Origin: Gemmobacter sp964439015
Lineage (GTDB): Bacteria; Pseudomonadota; Alphaproteobacteria; Rhodobacterales; Rhodobacteraceae
Direction of reading: 5' to 3'
Assembly: GCA_964439015.1 (NCBI GenBank)
Contig: CAYTMV010000003.1
Coordinates: 22,986 to 86,985 of the forward strand
DNA: 64,000 nucleotides
In this document: piece after piece, positions 32,683 through 41,378 of the stretch
Layout: each line of letters opens with the position of its first letter
How positions within the stretch are numbered: position 1 is the first letter of the stretch
The notes under the pieces: generated by a model
Seen by the model: only the letters and a program-made list of their open reading frames with translations
Told to the model about the DNA's origin: nothing
The model's database searches: none
Made by a program: the position numbers and the translations under genes

Positions 32683-33420
32683 ATGATGGATCTCAGCTTT
32701 GGCGGGGCCGCGCTTGCCGGCCTTCTGGCGTTCTTTTCGCCCTGCATCCTGCCGATGGTGCCGTTCTATTTCAGCTACATGGGCGGAATGTCTGTGTCCG
32801 AGTTGCGCGGACAGGGTGAGATCGCGCCCGGCGCGCAGCGGCGGCTGTTCATCTCGGCGCTGTTCTTCGCGCTGGGCGTGACGACGATCTTCGGACTGAT
32901 GGGCCTTGGTGCCACCGCGGCCGGGCAGGCGTTCCGTCAGTGGAAAGAGGTGCTGTCCTATGGCGCGGCGGCGGTGATCTTTGTCTTCGGCCTGCATTTT
33001 CTGGGGGTCATCCGCATCCCGCTGCTGATGCGCGAGGCGCGGATGGAAAGCCGCTCGGACCCGAAAACCGTCTTGGGGGCTTATGTGATGGGGCTTGCCT
33101 TCGGCTTTGGCTGGACGGCCTGCGTGGGGCCGGTGCTGGCCTCGATCCTGATGATGGCCTCGATGCAGGAGACGCTGTGGCGCGGGACGGCCCTGCTGCT
33201 GACCTTTGGTCTGGCGATGACGGCGCCCTTTGTCGCGGCAGCGGCATTTGCACAGCCGTTTCTGGGCTGGGTCAGCCGCAATCGCGCGCTGATGGGCCAT
33301 GTGGAAAAGGTGATGGGCGCCATGCTGATCGTCTTTGCGATTCTGATCGCGACAAACAGCGTGACGGTGCTGGCCGATTGGCTGATCCGGACCTTCGATT
33401 GGTCCGCCGTCCTGAAGTGA
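32683..33420 (+). CDS. soxV: CcdA-type membrane electron carrier SoxV
   Basis: The 245-residue product is a six-helix inner-membrane protein of the CcdA/DsbD family. The two redox cysteines are visible: Cys 21 in AFFSPCILPMVPF and Cys 147 in GWTACVGPVLASIL, each followed by proline-rich helix ends. SoxV passes electrons from cytoplasmic thioredoxin to SoxW and SoxS in the periplasm, needed for thiosulfate oxidation in vivo. The start is the first of two adjacent ATG codons at 32683, preceded by AAGGGAGGG. It heads the soxVWXYZABCDEFGH unit. Confidence 0.93.
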   Translation: MMDLSFGGAALAGLLAFFSPCILPMVPFYFSYMGGMSVSELRGQGEIAPGAQRRLFISALFFALGVTTIFGLMGLGATAAGQAFRQWKEVLSYGAAAVIFVFGLHFLGVIRIPLLMREARMESRSDPKTVLGAYVMGLAFGFGWTACVGPVLASILMMASMQETLWRGTALLLTFGLAMTAPFVAAAAFAQPFLGWVSRNRALMGHVEKVMGAMLIVFAILIATNSVTVLADWLIRTFDWSAVLK

Positions 33421-33442
33421 ACCCCAGACCGGGAGGGAAGTG

Positions 33443-33997
33443 ATGCTGAAACGACTGACCGCCGCCCTGATCGCCCTGCCGCTGATGGCGGGCGCGGTCG
33501 AATTGGGGGATGATGGGCTGCACAAGCCCGACTGGTTCCGCGAGACGTTCAAGGATCTGCGCGAGGATCTGGCCGAGGCCAATGCCGAGGGCAAGCGTCT
33601 GGTGCTGATGATCGAACAGCGCGGCTGCATCTACTGCACCGAGATGCACGAGACGATCTATCCTCAGCCCGAGATCGACGCCTTGATTCGGGACAGCTAT
33701 TTCCCGGTGCAGATCAACCTGTTCGGCGATGTCGAGGTGACCGATTTCGACGGCACGACCTTGCCGGAAAAGGCGATGGCCGCGCGCTGGGGCGTCCTGT
33801 TCACGCCAACGCTGATCTTTCTGCCCGAAGAGGTCGCCGAGGGTCAGACGGCAGCGCAGGCTGCGGTCGCGACCATGCCCGGCGCCTTCGGCAAGGAAAC
33901 CACCGCGGCGCTTTTCACCTGGGTGCGGGACAAGGGTTATGAGAATGGCGAGCATTTCCAGAAGTTTCTGGCGAGTCGTTTGACCCCGCAAAACTAG
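33443..33997 (+). CDS. soxW: Periplasmic thioredoxin SoxW
   Basis: The 184-residue product has a signal peptide (TAALIALPLMAGAVE) and a thioredoxin fold with a CIYC active site (Cys 62 and Cys 65, in IEQRGCIYCTEMHET). The cis-proline lies in LFTPTLIFLPEE. SoxW receives electrons from SoxV. The ATG at 33443 follows GGGAGG, with a GTG one codon earlier also possible. It ends 170 bases before soxX; the gap holds the operator at 34084. Confidence 0.92.
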   Translation: MLKRLTAALIALPLMAGAVELGDDGLHKPDWFRETFKDLREDLAEANAEGKRLVLMIEQRGCIYCTEMHETIYPQPEIDALIRDSYFPVQINLFGDVEVTDFDGTTLPEKAMAARWGVLFTPTLIFLPEEVAEGQTAAQAAVATMPGAFGKETTAALFTWVRDKGYENGEHFQKFLASRLTPQN

Positions 33998-34083
33998 GGA
34001 ACCGGATCGCGGCAGCGGCGTTTATGCTGGAATGAGGTCCGTTTCATGCGGAAATCAGCTGAAAATCAATTCCAACATAGAAA

Positions 34084-34101
34084 TATTCACTGATTGGAAT
34101 A
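34084..34101. promoter_or_regulatory. TATTC-N8-GAATA dyad between soxW and soxX, candidate SoxR operator
   Basis: TATTC (34084-34088) and GAATA (34097-34101) are perfect partners with an eight-base spacer, ACTGATTG. This is the ATTC-N8-GAAT pattern of SqrR/BigR sites. The place fits the known second SoxR site in related bacteria, upstream of soxXYZ. It lies 67 bases before the soxX start. Confidence 0.65.
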
Positions 34102-34167
34102 ATAGTTCTTGCATGCGACCGCATGCCGCAACTAGGCTGGAAACGGGAGAACACAGGGAGGATTCCG

Positions 34168-34641
34168 ATGACGCGCCACGTCCTGCTGGCCGCGCTTGCG
34201 GTTGCACTGGCAGCCTCGCCCGCGGTCAGTGAAACTGCTCCGTCTGATGTGAAATTCGAGGAGGGCGCAGTCGCGGCCTCGCTCACCGGGACGCCCGGCA
34301 ACCCCGAAGAGGGGAAGAAGATCATGTCCACCAACGCGCTGGGCAACTGTGTGGCCTGCCATCAGATTGCCGCCATGCCGGATGTGCCATTTCACGGCGA
34401 TATCGCTCCGGCACTGGATGGGGCCGCCAGCCGGTGGTCCGAGGCGCAGCTGCGCGGCATCGTGACCAACGCGAAACACACCTTCGAGGGCAGCTTCATG
34501 CCCGCCTTCTACAAGGTGGATGGCTTCATTCGCCCCGGCAACGGTTATACCGGCAAGGCAGCCGAGGGTCCGTTGGCGCCGATCCTGACCGCCCAGCAGG
34601 TCGAGGATGTGGTGGCCTATCTCATGACGCTCAAGGAATGA
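34168..34641 (+). CDS. soxX: Cytochrome c subunit SoxX
   Basis: The 157-residue product has a signal peptide (about 1-21, ASPAVSE) and one heme site CVACH at residues 61-65. The axial methionine is expected in FEGSFMPAFYKVDGF, the typical SoxX motif. SoxX pairs with the diheme SoxA to attach thiosulfate to the SoxY arm, the first step of the Sox cycle. The ATG at 34168 follows GGGAGG. Periplasmic. The upstream region contains the operator dyad. Confidence 0.96.
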   Translation: MTRHVLLAALAVALAASPAVSETAPSDVKFEEGAVAASLTGTPGNPEEGKKIMSTNALGNCVACHQIAAMPDVPFHGDIAPALDGAASRWSEAQLRGIVTNAKHTFEGSFMPAFYKVDGFIRPGNGYTGKAAEGPLAPILTAQQVEDVVAYLMTLKE

Positions 34642-34663
34642 GCGACGACGGTTCAAGGAGAGA

Positions 34664-35086
34664 ATGATGATGATTTCCAGACGCAAGGCCCTTTGGGCCG
34701 GTTTCAGCGGGATCGCGGCAGCAACGCTGGCCAATCCGCTGTTCGCCGCCACGGTCGAAGAACTGACCGCCGGTTTCACCGGCGGCGCTGCCCCCGGCAA
34801 TGACGGCATTACCCTGACCGCCCCCGAAATCGCCGAGAACGGCAACACCGTCCCGGTCGAGGTCGACGCCCCCGGCGCCGTGGCGATCATGCTGCTGGCC
34901 GCCGGCAATCCTGAGCCCTCGGTCTGCACCTTCACCTTTGGTCCGGCCGCAGGCAGCCAGAAAGCCGCGACCCGCATCCGCCTGGCCAAGACCCAGGACG
35001 TGATCGCGCTGGCCAAGATGGCCGACGGCTCGATCAAGCAGGCCTCGACCACGGTCAAGGTCACCATCGGCGGCTGCGGCGGCTGA
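34664..35086 (+). CDS. soxY: Sulfur carrier SoxY
   Basis: The 140-residue product has a Tat signal (SRRKALWAGFSGIAAATLANPLFAA) and an immunoglobulin-like fold that ends in the swinging arm GGCGG; Cys 138 is the site to which the sulfur substrate is bound. All intermediates of the cycle stay covalently on this cysteine. It forms a dimer with SoxZ and is carried across by Tat together with it. Three ATG codons in a row leave the start open by two residues. A second cysteine in EPSVCTFTF is present, less usual in SoxY. Confidence 0.97.
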   Translation: MMMISRRKALWAGFSGIAAATLANPLFAATVEELTAGFTGGAAPGNDGITLTAPEIAENGNTVPVEVDAPGAVAIMLLAAGNPEPSVCTFTFGPAAGSQKAATRIRLAKTQDVIALAKMADGSIKQASTTVKVTIGGCGG

Positions 35087-35110
35087 CCCAGGGGAACAAG
35101 GAGAACGACA

Positions 35111-35440
35111 ATGGCAGATGATGCAAAACCGCGCGTGAAGGTTCCCAAATCGGCCTCGGCCGGCGAGGTGGTCACCATCAAGGCGCTGATCTCGCACAAG
35201 ATGGAATCGGGCCAGCGCAAGGATGCCGACGGCAACCTGATCCCGCGCTCGATCATCAACCGGTTCACCTGCGATCTGAACGGTGCGAACGTGATCGATA
35301 TCGCCATCGACCCGGCGGTTTCGACCAATCCGTATTTCGAGTTTGACGCCAAGGTCGATGCGGCCGGTGAATTCAAGTTCACCTGGTACGATGATGACGG
35401 CTCGGTCTACGAAGACGTCAAACCCATCGAAGTCGCCTGA
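35111..35440 (+). CDS. soxZ: Sulfur carrier partner SoxZ
   Basis: The 109-residue product has no signal peptide and no cysteine, as expected for SoxZ, which is exported with SoxY. The beta-sandwich marks are KVPKSASAGEVVTIKALISHKMESGQ and FTWYDDDGSVYED. It supports the SoxY arm. AAGGAGAACGACA gives the ribosome site. Confidence 0.97.
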   Translation: MADDAKPRVKVPKSASAGEVVTIKALISHKMESGQRKDADGNLIPRSIINRFTCDLNGANVIDIAIDPAVSTNPYFEFDAKVDAAGEFKFTWYDDDGSVYEDVKPIEVA

Positions 35441-35478
35441 TCGGGCGCCGCCACATCAGATTTCGGGGAGGAGAAATC

Positions 35479-36348
35479 ATGCAGCAGCGCAAGATCGCGT
35501 TATTGGCCGCCACGGCGGTTCTGGGCCTCGCCTTTTGCGGCGCGGCCATGGCCGGCCCGGTTGAGGATAAACTGGTGGTCGAGACCGATGACGGCACGAT
35601 CGAGTTCGTGACCTCGGCCCCGGCGCCGGATCACCTGAAAGGTGTCTTCGATACGATCTGGTCGGGCTGGCATTTCCGCGAGGATGAGACCCGCGATCTG
35701 CAGCGGGACGATTTCGACAATCCGTCCATGGTCTTTGTCGATCGCGGTCTGGACAAGTGGAACAAGCCGATGGGCAAGAACGGCGAAAGCTGCGCCGGCT
35801 GCCATGAGGGCCCGGAAAGCATGACCGGTCTGCGCGCTGTTACCCCGCGGGTCGACGAAAAGTCCGGCAAGTTGATGATCATGGAAGACTACATCAACAA
35901 CTGCGTGACCGAGCGCATGGGCCTTGAGGCCTGGAAGGTCACCGGCGATGACATGAAGGACATGATGTCGCTGATCTCGATGCAGTCGCGCGGCATGCCG
36001 GTCAACGTCAAGATCGACGGTCCCGCCCAACCTTTCTGGGAAAAGGGCAAGGAGATCTACTATACTCGTTATGGCCAGCTGGAAATGTCCTGTGCCAATT
36101 GCCACGAGGACAATACCGGCAAGTTCATCCGCTCGGACCACCTGAGCCAGGGCCAGATCAACGGCATGCCTCTGTATCGCCTGAAGGATTCCGGCATGGT
36201 GACGGCGCAGAACCGCTTTGTCGGCTGCGTGCGCGATACCCGCGCCGAGACCTTCAAGGCCGGTTCGGACGAGTTCAAGGCGTTGGAGCTGTATGTCGCC
36301 TCGCGCGGCAATGGTCTCAGCGTCGAAGGCGTGGGTGTGCGCCACTGA
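35479..36348 (+). CDS. soxA: Diheme cytochrome c SoxA (L-cysteine S-thiosulfotransferase subunit)
   Basis: The 289-residue product has a signal peptide (about 1-26) and two heme sites, CAGCH at 105-109 and CANCH at 205-209. Cys 250 in FVGCVRDTRAETF is the conserved cysteine, persulfide-modified in known structures, that binds the active-site iron and handles the substrate. SoxXA joins thiosulfate to SoxY with loss of two electrons. The diheme form matches Paracoccus and Rhodovulum. Confidence 0.96.
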   Translation: MQQRKIALLAATAVLGLAFCGAAMAGPVEDKLVVETDDGTIEFVTSAPAPDHLKGVFDTIWSGWHFREDETRDLQRDDFDNPSMVFVDRGLDKWNKPMGKNGESCAGCHEGPESMTGLRAVTPRVDEKSGKLMIMEDYINNCVTERMGLEAWKVTGDDMKDMMSLISMQSRGMPVNVKIDGPAQPFWEKGKEIYYTRYGQLEMSCANCHEDNTGKFIRSDHLSQGQINGMPLYRLKDSGMVTAQNRFVGCVRDTRAETFKAGSDEFKALELYVASRGNGLSVEGVGVRH

Positions 36349-36469
36349 CAGGGGCTGCGGCGGCGGATCAACCGCCGCGGCCATTTCGTCTTTTCGTGAA
36401 TGAACAGGCAGGCTGGCGTGAGCCGCGGTTTCGCGGACGATGGTGCTTTGCCTGGCAATGGAGAAACGC

Positions 36470-38164
36470 ATGATATCCCGCCGCGAATTTCTACAGGCAG
36501 CAATGGCGGCCTCGGCCATCACCGGGGTCTCGGGCTTTGGCAATTGGGCGCGGCTGGCGGCGCAGCAGGCGCTGACGCAGGACCAACTGCTGCAGTTTGA
36601 TGATTTCGGCAATGTGACGCTGATCCACATCACCGACATCCACGCGCAGCTGAAGCCGGTCTGGTTCCGCGAGCCGGAGTGGAACATCGGCGTGGGCGAT
36701 GCCAAGGGCCAACCGCCGCATGTTGTGGGCAATGCGTTTCTGCAGATGTTCAACATCGCCCCGGGCAGCCCCGAGGCCTATGCCCTGACGCATGAGGATT
36801 TCGTGGCGTTGGGCAAGACCTATGGCCGGATGGGCGGCATGGACCGTGTGGCCACCGTGGTCAAGGCGATCCGCGCCGCGCGGCCCGACGCGTTGCTGCT
36901 GGATGGCGGCGATACCTGGCACGGCTCGATGACCTCGTATCTGACCAAGGGTCAGGACGTGGTCAACGTGATGAACGCGCTGGGCGTCGAGGCGATGACC
37001 TCGCACTGGGAATGGACGCTGGGCACCGAGCGGGTGAAAGAGATCGTCGACACCCAGCTGAAGTTCCCGTTCCTCGGCGCCAACATCTTTGACGCCGAAT
37101 GGGACGAACCCGCCTTCGAGCCCTACAAGATCTTCGAGAAGGCCGGCACCCGCATTGCGGTGATCGGTCAGGCCTTCCCCTACATGCCGATCGCCAACCC
37201 CAAGTGGATGTTCCCCGAATACAGCTTCGGCATCCGCGAGGAGCGTATGCAGGAAGTGGTGGATGAGGTCCGCGCCGAGGGCGTCGATCTGGTCGTCTGC
37301 CTGTCGCATAACGGCTTTGACGTCGACAAGAAGATGGCCTCGCGCGTCAAGGGGATCGATGTGATCCTGACCGGCCACACCCATGACGCCGTGCCCGAGC
37401 CGATCCTGATCGGTGAGACGATCATGATCGCTTCGGGCTCGCACGGCAAGTTTGTCAGCCGCGTCGATCTGGACGTGCGTGACGGCAAGATGATGGGCTT
37501 CCGCCACAAGCTGATCCCGATCTTCTCGGACGTGATCACCCCGGATGGTGAAATGGCCGCCCTGATCGAGGCCGAGCGCGCGCCTTTCAAGGCCGATCTG
37601 GAAACCGTGGTCGGCAAGACCGAAAGCCTGCTCTATCGTCGCGGCAACTTCCAGGGCACCTGGGATGACCTGATCTGCGACGCGGTGATGAGCGAGCGCG
37701 ATGCCGAAATCGCGCTGTCGCCCGGTGTGCGCTGGGGTGCCTCGATCATGCCCGGCCAGGACATCACCCGTGAGGACATCCACAACGTCACCTCGATGAC
37801 CTACGGCAAGGTTTACCGCACCGAGATGACCGGCGAGACGCTCCACACCGTGCTGGAGGACGTGGCGGACAACCTGTTCAACCCCGACCCCTACTACCAG
37901 CAGGGCGGCGACATGGTGCGCGTCGGCGGCATGGGCTTTGCCATCGACGTCACCAAGCCGATCGGCGAGCGCATCAGCAAGATGACCCATCTGAAAACCG
38001 GCGAGCCGATCGACCCCGCCCGCAGCTACACCGTGGCCGGCTGGGCCAGCGTGAACGAAGGCACCGAGGGGCCCGAGATCTGGGACGTGGTGGAAAGCCA
38101 CATCCGCAAGCTGGGCACCGTGAAGCTTGAACACAAACCTTCGGTCGAAGTGACCGGGATCTGA
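36470..38164 (+). CDS. soxB: SoxB thiosulfohydrolase
   Basis: The 564-residue product has a Tat signal (SRREFLQAAMAASAIT) and the calcineurin-like fold of 5'-nucleotidases with a two-metal (manganese) centre. Motifs seen: HITDIHAQLKP, LLDGGDTWHGS, CLSHNGFDVDKKM and LTGHTHDAVPEP. It releases sulfate from the oxidised end of the SoxY-bound intermediate by hydrolysis. Length equals the Paracoccus protein as I know it. The start at 36470 is taken because GGAGA sits seven bases before; the upstream in-frame ATG codons lack this. Confidence 0.97.
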   Translation: MISRREFLQAAMAASAITGVSGFGNWARLAAQQALTQDQLLQFDDFGNVTLIHITDIHAQLKPVWFREPEWNIGVGDAKGQPPHVVGNAFLQMFNIAPGSPEAYALTHEDFVALGKTYGRMGGMDRVATVVKAIRAARPDALLLDGGDTWHGSMTSYLTKGQDVVNVMNALGVEAMTSHWEWTLGTERVKEIVDTQLKFPFLGANIFDAEWDEPAFEPYKIFEKAGTRIAVIGQAFPYMPIANPKWMFPEYSFGIREERMQEVVDEVRAEGVDLVVCLSHNGFDVDKKMASRVKGIDVILTGHTHDAVPEPILIGETIMIASGSHGKFVSRVDLDVRDGKMMGFRHKLIPIFSDVITPDGEMAALIEAERAPFKADLETVVGKTESLLYRRGNFQGTWDDLICDAVMSERDAEIALSPGVRWGASIMPGQDITREDIHNVTSMTYGKVYRTEMTGETLHTVLEDVADNLFNPDPYYQQGGDMVRVGGMGFAIDVTKPIGERISKMTHLKTGEPIDPARSYTVAGWASVNEGTEGPEIWDVVESHIRKLGTVKLEHKPSVEVTGI

Positions 38165-38183
38165 CAGCCAAGGAAAGTTCGCC

Positions 38184-39452
38184 ATGACCGACGAACCCGC
38201 AATCATCCAATCACGCCGGCGTTTCCTGACCGGCACCGCAGCGGCTGGCGCCGGCCTGGTGGCCGCAGGCGCCGCGCGTGCGGCAACCCCCGACCCGCTT
38301 ATCACCGAGGTGCAGGATTGGGCCAGCGCCACCGGCGACGCGGTTGACGCCCATCCCTACGGCATGCCGATCAAATACGAGAACCACGTCGTGCGCGGCT
38401 ATGTGGAGTGGCTGACGGAAAGCCCGATCTCGTCGATCAACTTCACGCCGATCCACGCGCTGGAAGGCACGATCACGCCGCAGGGCTGCGCGTTCGAGCG
38501 TCACCACTCGGGCGCGATCGAGATGACCAAGGGCGACTATCGCCTGATGATCAACGGCCTCGTCGAAAAGCCGCTGGTCTTCACCTTCGAGGACCTGATG
38601 CGCTTTCCGCGCCGCACCATGACCGCCTTCTGCGAATGCGCGGCCAATGGCGGCATGGAATGGGGCGGCGCCCAGCTGGAAGGCTGCCAATACACCCAGG
38701 GCATGATCCACAACATGGAATATACCGGGGTGATGCTGAAGGATCTGCTGGCCGAGGCGGGCGTGAAGCCCGAGGGCAAGTGGATCTATGCCGAAGGCCA
38801 TGACGCCAGTTCCAACGGCCGGTCGATGCCGCTGGAAAAGGCGCTGGATGACGTGATGGTGGCCTTCTTCGCCAATGGCGAGGCGCTGCGCAAGGAACAC
38901 GGCTATCCGGTGCGCCTGGTGGTGCCGGGTTTTGAAGGCAACATGTGGATCAAGTGGCTGCGCCGCATCGGCGTCTATCACGCCGCTGTCGAAAGCCGCG
39001 AAGAAACCTCGAAATACACCGACCTGATGCCGGGCGGCAAGGCGCGCAAGTGGACCTGGGTGATGGACGCCAAGTCGGTCATCACCGCGCCCTCGCCACA
39101 GGTGCCGATCCGGCATGGCAAGGGGCCGCTGGTCATCACCGGGCTGGCATGGTCGGGCCACGGCAAGATCAAGCGCGTCGATGTTTCGGTCGATGGTGGC
39201 AAGACCTGGGCCGAAGCCCGTCTGGCCAGCGAGCCGCAGTCCAAGGCGCTGACCCGTTTCCATTACGACATGGATTGGGATGGCAGCGAGATGTTCATCA
39301 TGTCGCGGGCCATGGATGAGACCGGCTATGTCCAGCCGACCAAGGAGCAGCTGCGCGCGATCCGCGGCACCAACAACGTCTATCACAACAACGCCATTCA
39401 GCCGTGGTGGGTCCATGCGAATGGGGAGGTCGAGAATGTCGAAATCGTTTGA
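38184..39452 (+). CDS. soxC: Sulfane dehydrogenase molybdenum subunit SoxC
   Basis: The 422-residue product has a Tat signal (QSRRRFLTGTAAAGAGL) and the sulfite oxidase fold. The molybdenum-cofactor cysteine is Cys 152 in FCECAANGGMEW, which takes the place of the QCAGN motif of sulfite oxidases. Dimer-type domain at the C-terminus contains GLAWSGHGKIKRVDVSVDGGKTW. SoxCD oxidises the sulfane sulfur on SoxY by six electrons, so complete thiosulfate oxidation without sulfur globules is expected. The gene overlaps soxD by 17 bases. Confidence 0.97.
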   Translation: MTDEPAIIQSRRRFLTGTAAAGAGLVAAGAARAATPDPLITEVQDWASATGDAVDAHPYGMPIKYENHVVRGYVEWLTESPISSINFTPIHALEGTITPQGCAFERHHSGAIEMTKGDYRLMINGLVEKPLVFTFEDLMRFPRRTMTAFCECAANGGMEWGGAQLEGCQYTQGMIHNMEYTGVMLKDLLAEAGVKPEGKWIYAEGHDASSNGRSMPLEKALDDVMVAFFANGEALRKEHGYPVRLVVPGFEGNMWIKWLRRIGVYHAAVESREETSKYTDLMPGGKARKWTWVMDAKSVITAPSPQVPIRHGKGPLVITGLAWSGHGKIKRVDVSVDGGKTWAEARLASEPQSKALTRFHYDMDWDGSEMFIMSRAMDETGYVQPTKEQLRAIRGTNNVYHNNAIQPWWVHANGEVENVEIV

Positions 39453-40605
39453 TCTGTTGACCGGTTCGGCGCTGGCCCTCTCGATCCTGGCGGGTCCGGC
39501 CCTGGCCGAGCCTCTGGGTCTGGGCCGCGAGGCTCTGCCTGAAGAGATCGCCGCCTGGGACGTGGCGGTGCTGCCCGATGGCACCGGCCTGCCCGAAGGC
39601 GAGGGCGATGTGGCGACCGGCGATGAGGTCTTCGCCGAAAAATGCGCCTCGTGCCACGGCGATTTTGCCGAGGGGCTGGACAGCTGGCCGGTGCTGGCGG
39701 GGGGCATCGGCTCGCTGCAGGATCCGCGCCCGGTCAAGACCATCGGCAGCTACTGGCCCTATCTCTCGACCGTGTTCGACTATGTCCATCGCTCGATGCC
39801 CTTTGGCGCCGCGCAGACGGTCACGGTGGATGAGACCTATGCGATCACGGCCTTCCTGCTCTATTCCAACGGGGTGGTCGAGGATGACTTCGTGCTGTCC
39901 AAGGCCAACTTCACCGAAGTGGTAATGCCCAACGCCGAAGGCTTCATCGTCGATGACCGGGCGGAAACCGAATACAAGCTGTTCTCGGCCGAGCCCTGCA
40001 TGGAAAATTGCCGTGAAGGCGAGGTCAAGGTGACCAAGCGGGCGATCGACCTGAACGTGACGCCCAAGGACGAGGCCGGGCGACCGCTGAACACCATCCC
40101 GCCCTATACCGAGGCCGCCGCCGCGCCAGAGGCGGGCGATGCAGCACCTGTCGAGGTGGCTGCGACCGATGCACCCGCCGCCGAGACCCCTGCCGCCGAT
40201 CCCGCTGCCGCCGCTGCACCCGAAGCCGAGCAGCCCGAAGCCGAGGCCGTCGAAACCGCTGCCGTCGAAACCGAGGCCGTCGACCATGAGTTGGTCGAGG
40301 ATGGCGAGAAGGTTTTCAAGAAATGCGCCGCCTGTCACAAGGTGGGTGAGGGGGCCAAGCACACCACCGGCCCGTCGCTGAACGGCGTGGTGGGCCGCAC
40401 GGCCGGCGCATCCGAGGGCTACAAATACTCCAAGCCGATGATCGACGCGGGCGCAGGCGGGCTGGTCTGGGATGCGGCAAGCATCGACGCCTATCTGGCC
40501 GATCCCAAGGGGTTCATCCCCAAGAACAAGATGTCCTTCGCGGGGCTGAAAAAACCCGAGGATCGCGCCGCGGTGATCGCCTATCTCGCGACCTTTGCCG
40601 AGTAA
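39436..40605 (+). CDS. soxD: Sulfane dehydrogenase diheme cytochrome subunit SoxD
   Basis: The 389-residue product has a signal peptide (about 1-24) and two heme sites, CASCH at 70-74 and CAACH at 297-301. Two cytochrome c domains are joined by a long Ala/Pro/Glu-rich linker (about residues 225-285). The second domain, with KKCAACHKVGEG and GLKKPEDRAAVIAYL, resembles mitochondrial cytochrome c. The start inside soxC at 39436 follows GGGAGG. Confidence 0.96.
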   Translation: MSKSFDLLTGSALALSILAGPALAEPLGLGREALPEEIAAWDVAVLPDGTGLPEGEGDVATGDEVFAEKCASCHGDFAEGLDSWPVLAGGIGSLQDPRPVKTIGSYWPYLSTVFDYVHRSMPFGAAQTVTVDETYAITAFLLYSNGVVEDDFVLSKANFTEVVMPNAEGFIVDDRAETEYKLFSAEPCMENCREGEVKVTKRAIDLNVTPKDEAGRPLNTIPPYTEAAAAPEAGDAAPVEVAATDAPAAETPAADPAAAAAPEAEQPEAEAVETAAVETEAVDHELVEDGEKVFKKCAACHKVGEGAKHTTGPSLNGVVGRTAGASEGYKYSKPMIDAGAGGLVWDAASIDAYLADPKGFIPKNKMSFAGLKKPEDRAAVIAYLATFAE

Positions 40606-40609
40606 GGCC

Positions 40610-41320
40610 ATGGGCTGGCGCGCGATCCTTCCGGCGCTGGCCCTGACGGCCGCCATTGGCCCCGTGCCGGTGGCGGCTGAAGCGATTGGCGATGCCAGCC
40701 GTGGCCTCGCGCTGTTTGAACAGAACTGCAAGACCTGCCACCAGATCGGCGAGGGCGCGCGGCACAGTATCGGCCCGCGCCTGAACGGGTTGTTTGGCCG
40801 CCGCGCCGGATTGCATGCCGATTTTGACTATTCCGCCAGTATGAAGCGGATGGGGGCGGATGGGCTGGTCTGGTCGCTCGAGACGCTGGACGCCTACATC
40901 GAAAACCCGAAGGCGCTGGTCTCTGGCACACGCATGAACTTTCGCGGCATGGCCGATGCCACGTCCCGCGCGGATCTGATGGCTTTTCTGCGCGACTGGT
41001 CGGACAAGCCGCAGAACATCCCCGAGGCAGAGCCAACCGCGCGCCGCAGCGACCATGATCTCGACCCGGCGATCCTGGGGATACGTGGCGATCCGGAATA
41101 TGGCGCATATCTTTCGACCGAATGCATCACATGCCACCAGCGCGACGGGTCCGATCAGGGCATCCCCGCGATTACGGGATGGCCCGAAGAAGATTTCGTG
41201 ATCGCGATGCACGCCTACAAACGCAAGCTCCGGCCGCATCCGGTGATGCAGATGATGGCCGGTCGTCTTGCCGATGACGAGATCGCGGCCTTGGCCGCGT
41301 GGTTTGCCACCTTGAAATGA
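40610..41320 (+). CDS. soxE: Diheme cytochrome c SoxE
   Basis: The 236-residue product has a signal peptide (about 1-25) and two heme sites, CKTCH at 40-44 and CITCH at 172-176. The first domain resembles cytochrome c2 (GPRLNGLFGRRAG), the second cytochrome c553-like. SoxE is the expected partner of SoxF (flavocytochrome c type sulfide dehydrogenase). The ATG at 40610 lies four bases past the soxD stop, with TAAGG as ribosome site. Confidence 0.93.
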   Translation: MGWRAILPALALTAAIGPVPVAAEAIGDASRGLALFEQNCKTCHQIGEGARHSIGPRLNGLFGRRAGLHADFDYSASMKRMGADGLVWSLETLDAYIENPKALVSGTRMNFRGMADATSRADLMAFLRDWSDKPQNIPEAEPTARRSDHDLDPAILGIRGDPEYGAYLSTECITCHQRDGSDQGIPAITGWPEEDFVIAMHAYKRKLRPHPVMQMMAGRLADDEIAALAAWFATLK

Positions 41321-41378
41321 AGCCGTGCGGGGCAGGTGATATCCGCCCGCATTTACCGTTATCAGAGAGGGGACCCCG

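Noticed and set aside
36491..38332. A 613-codon open frame opposite soxB
   Set aside because: The frame follows codon bias of soxB on the other strand. It has low-complexity His/Gly/Ala content and no ribosome site; many such antisense frames exist over sox, fadJ and MATE genes.
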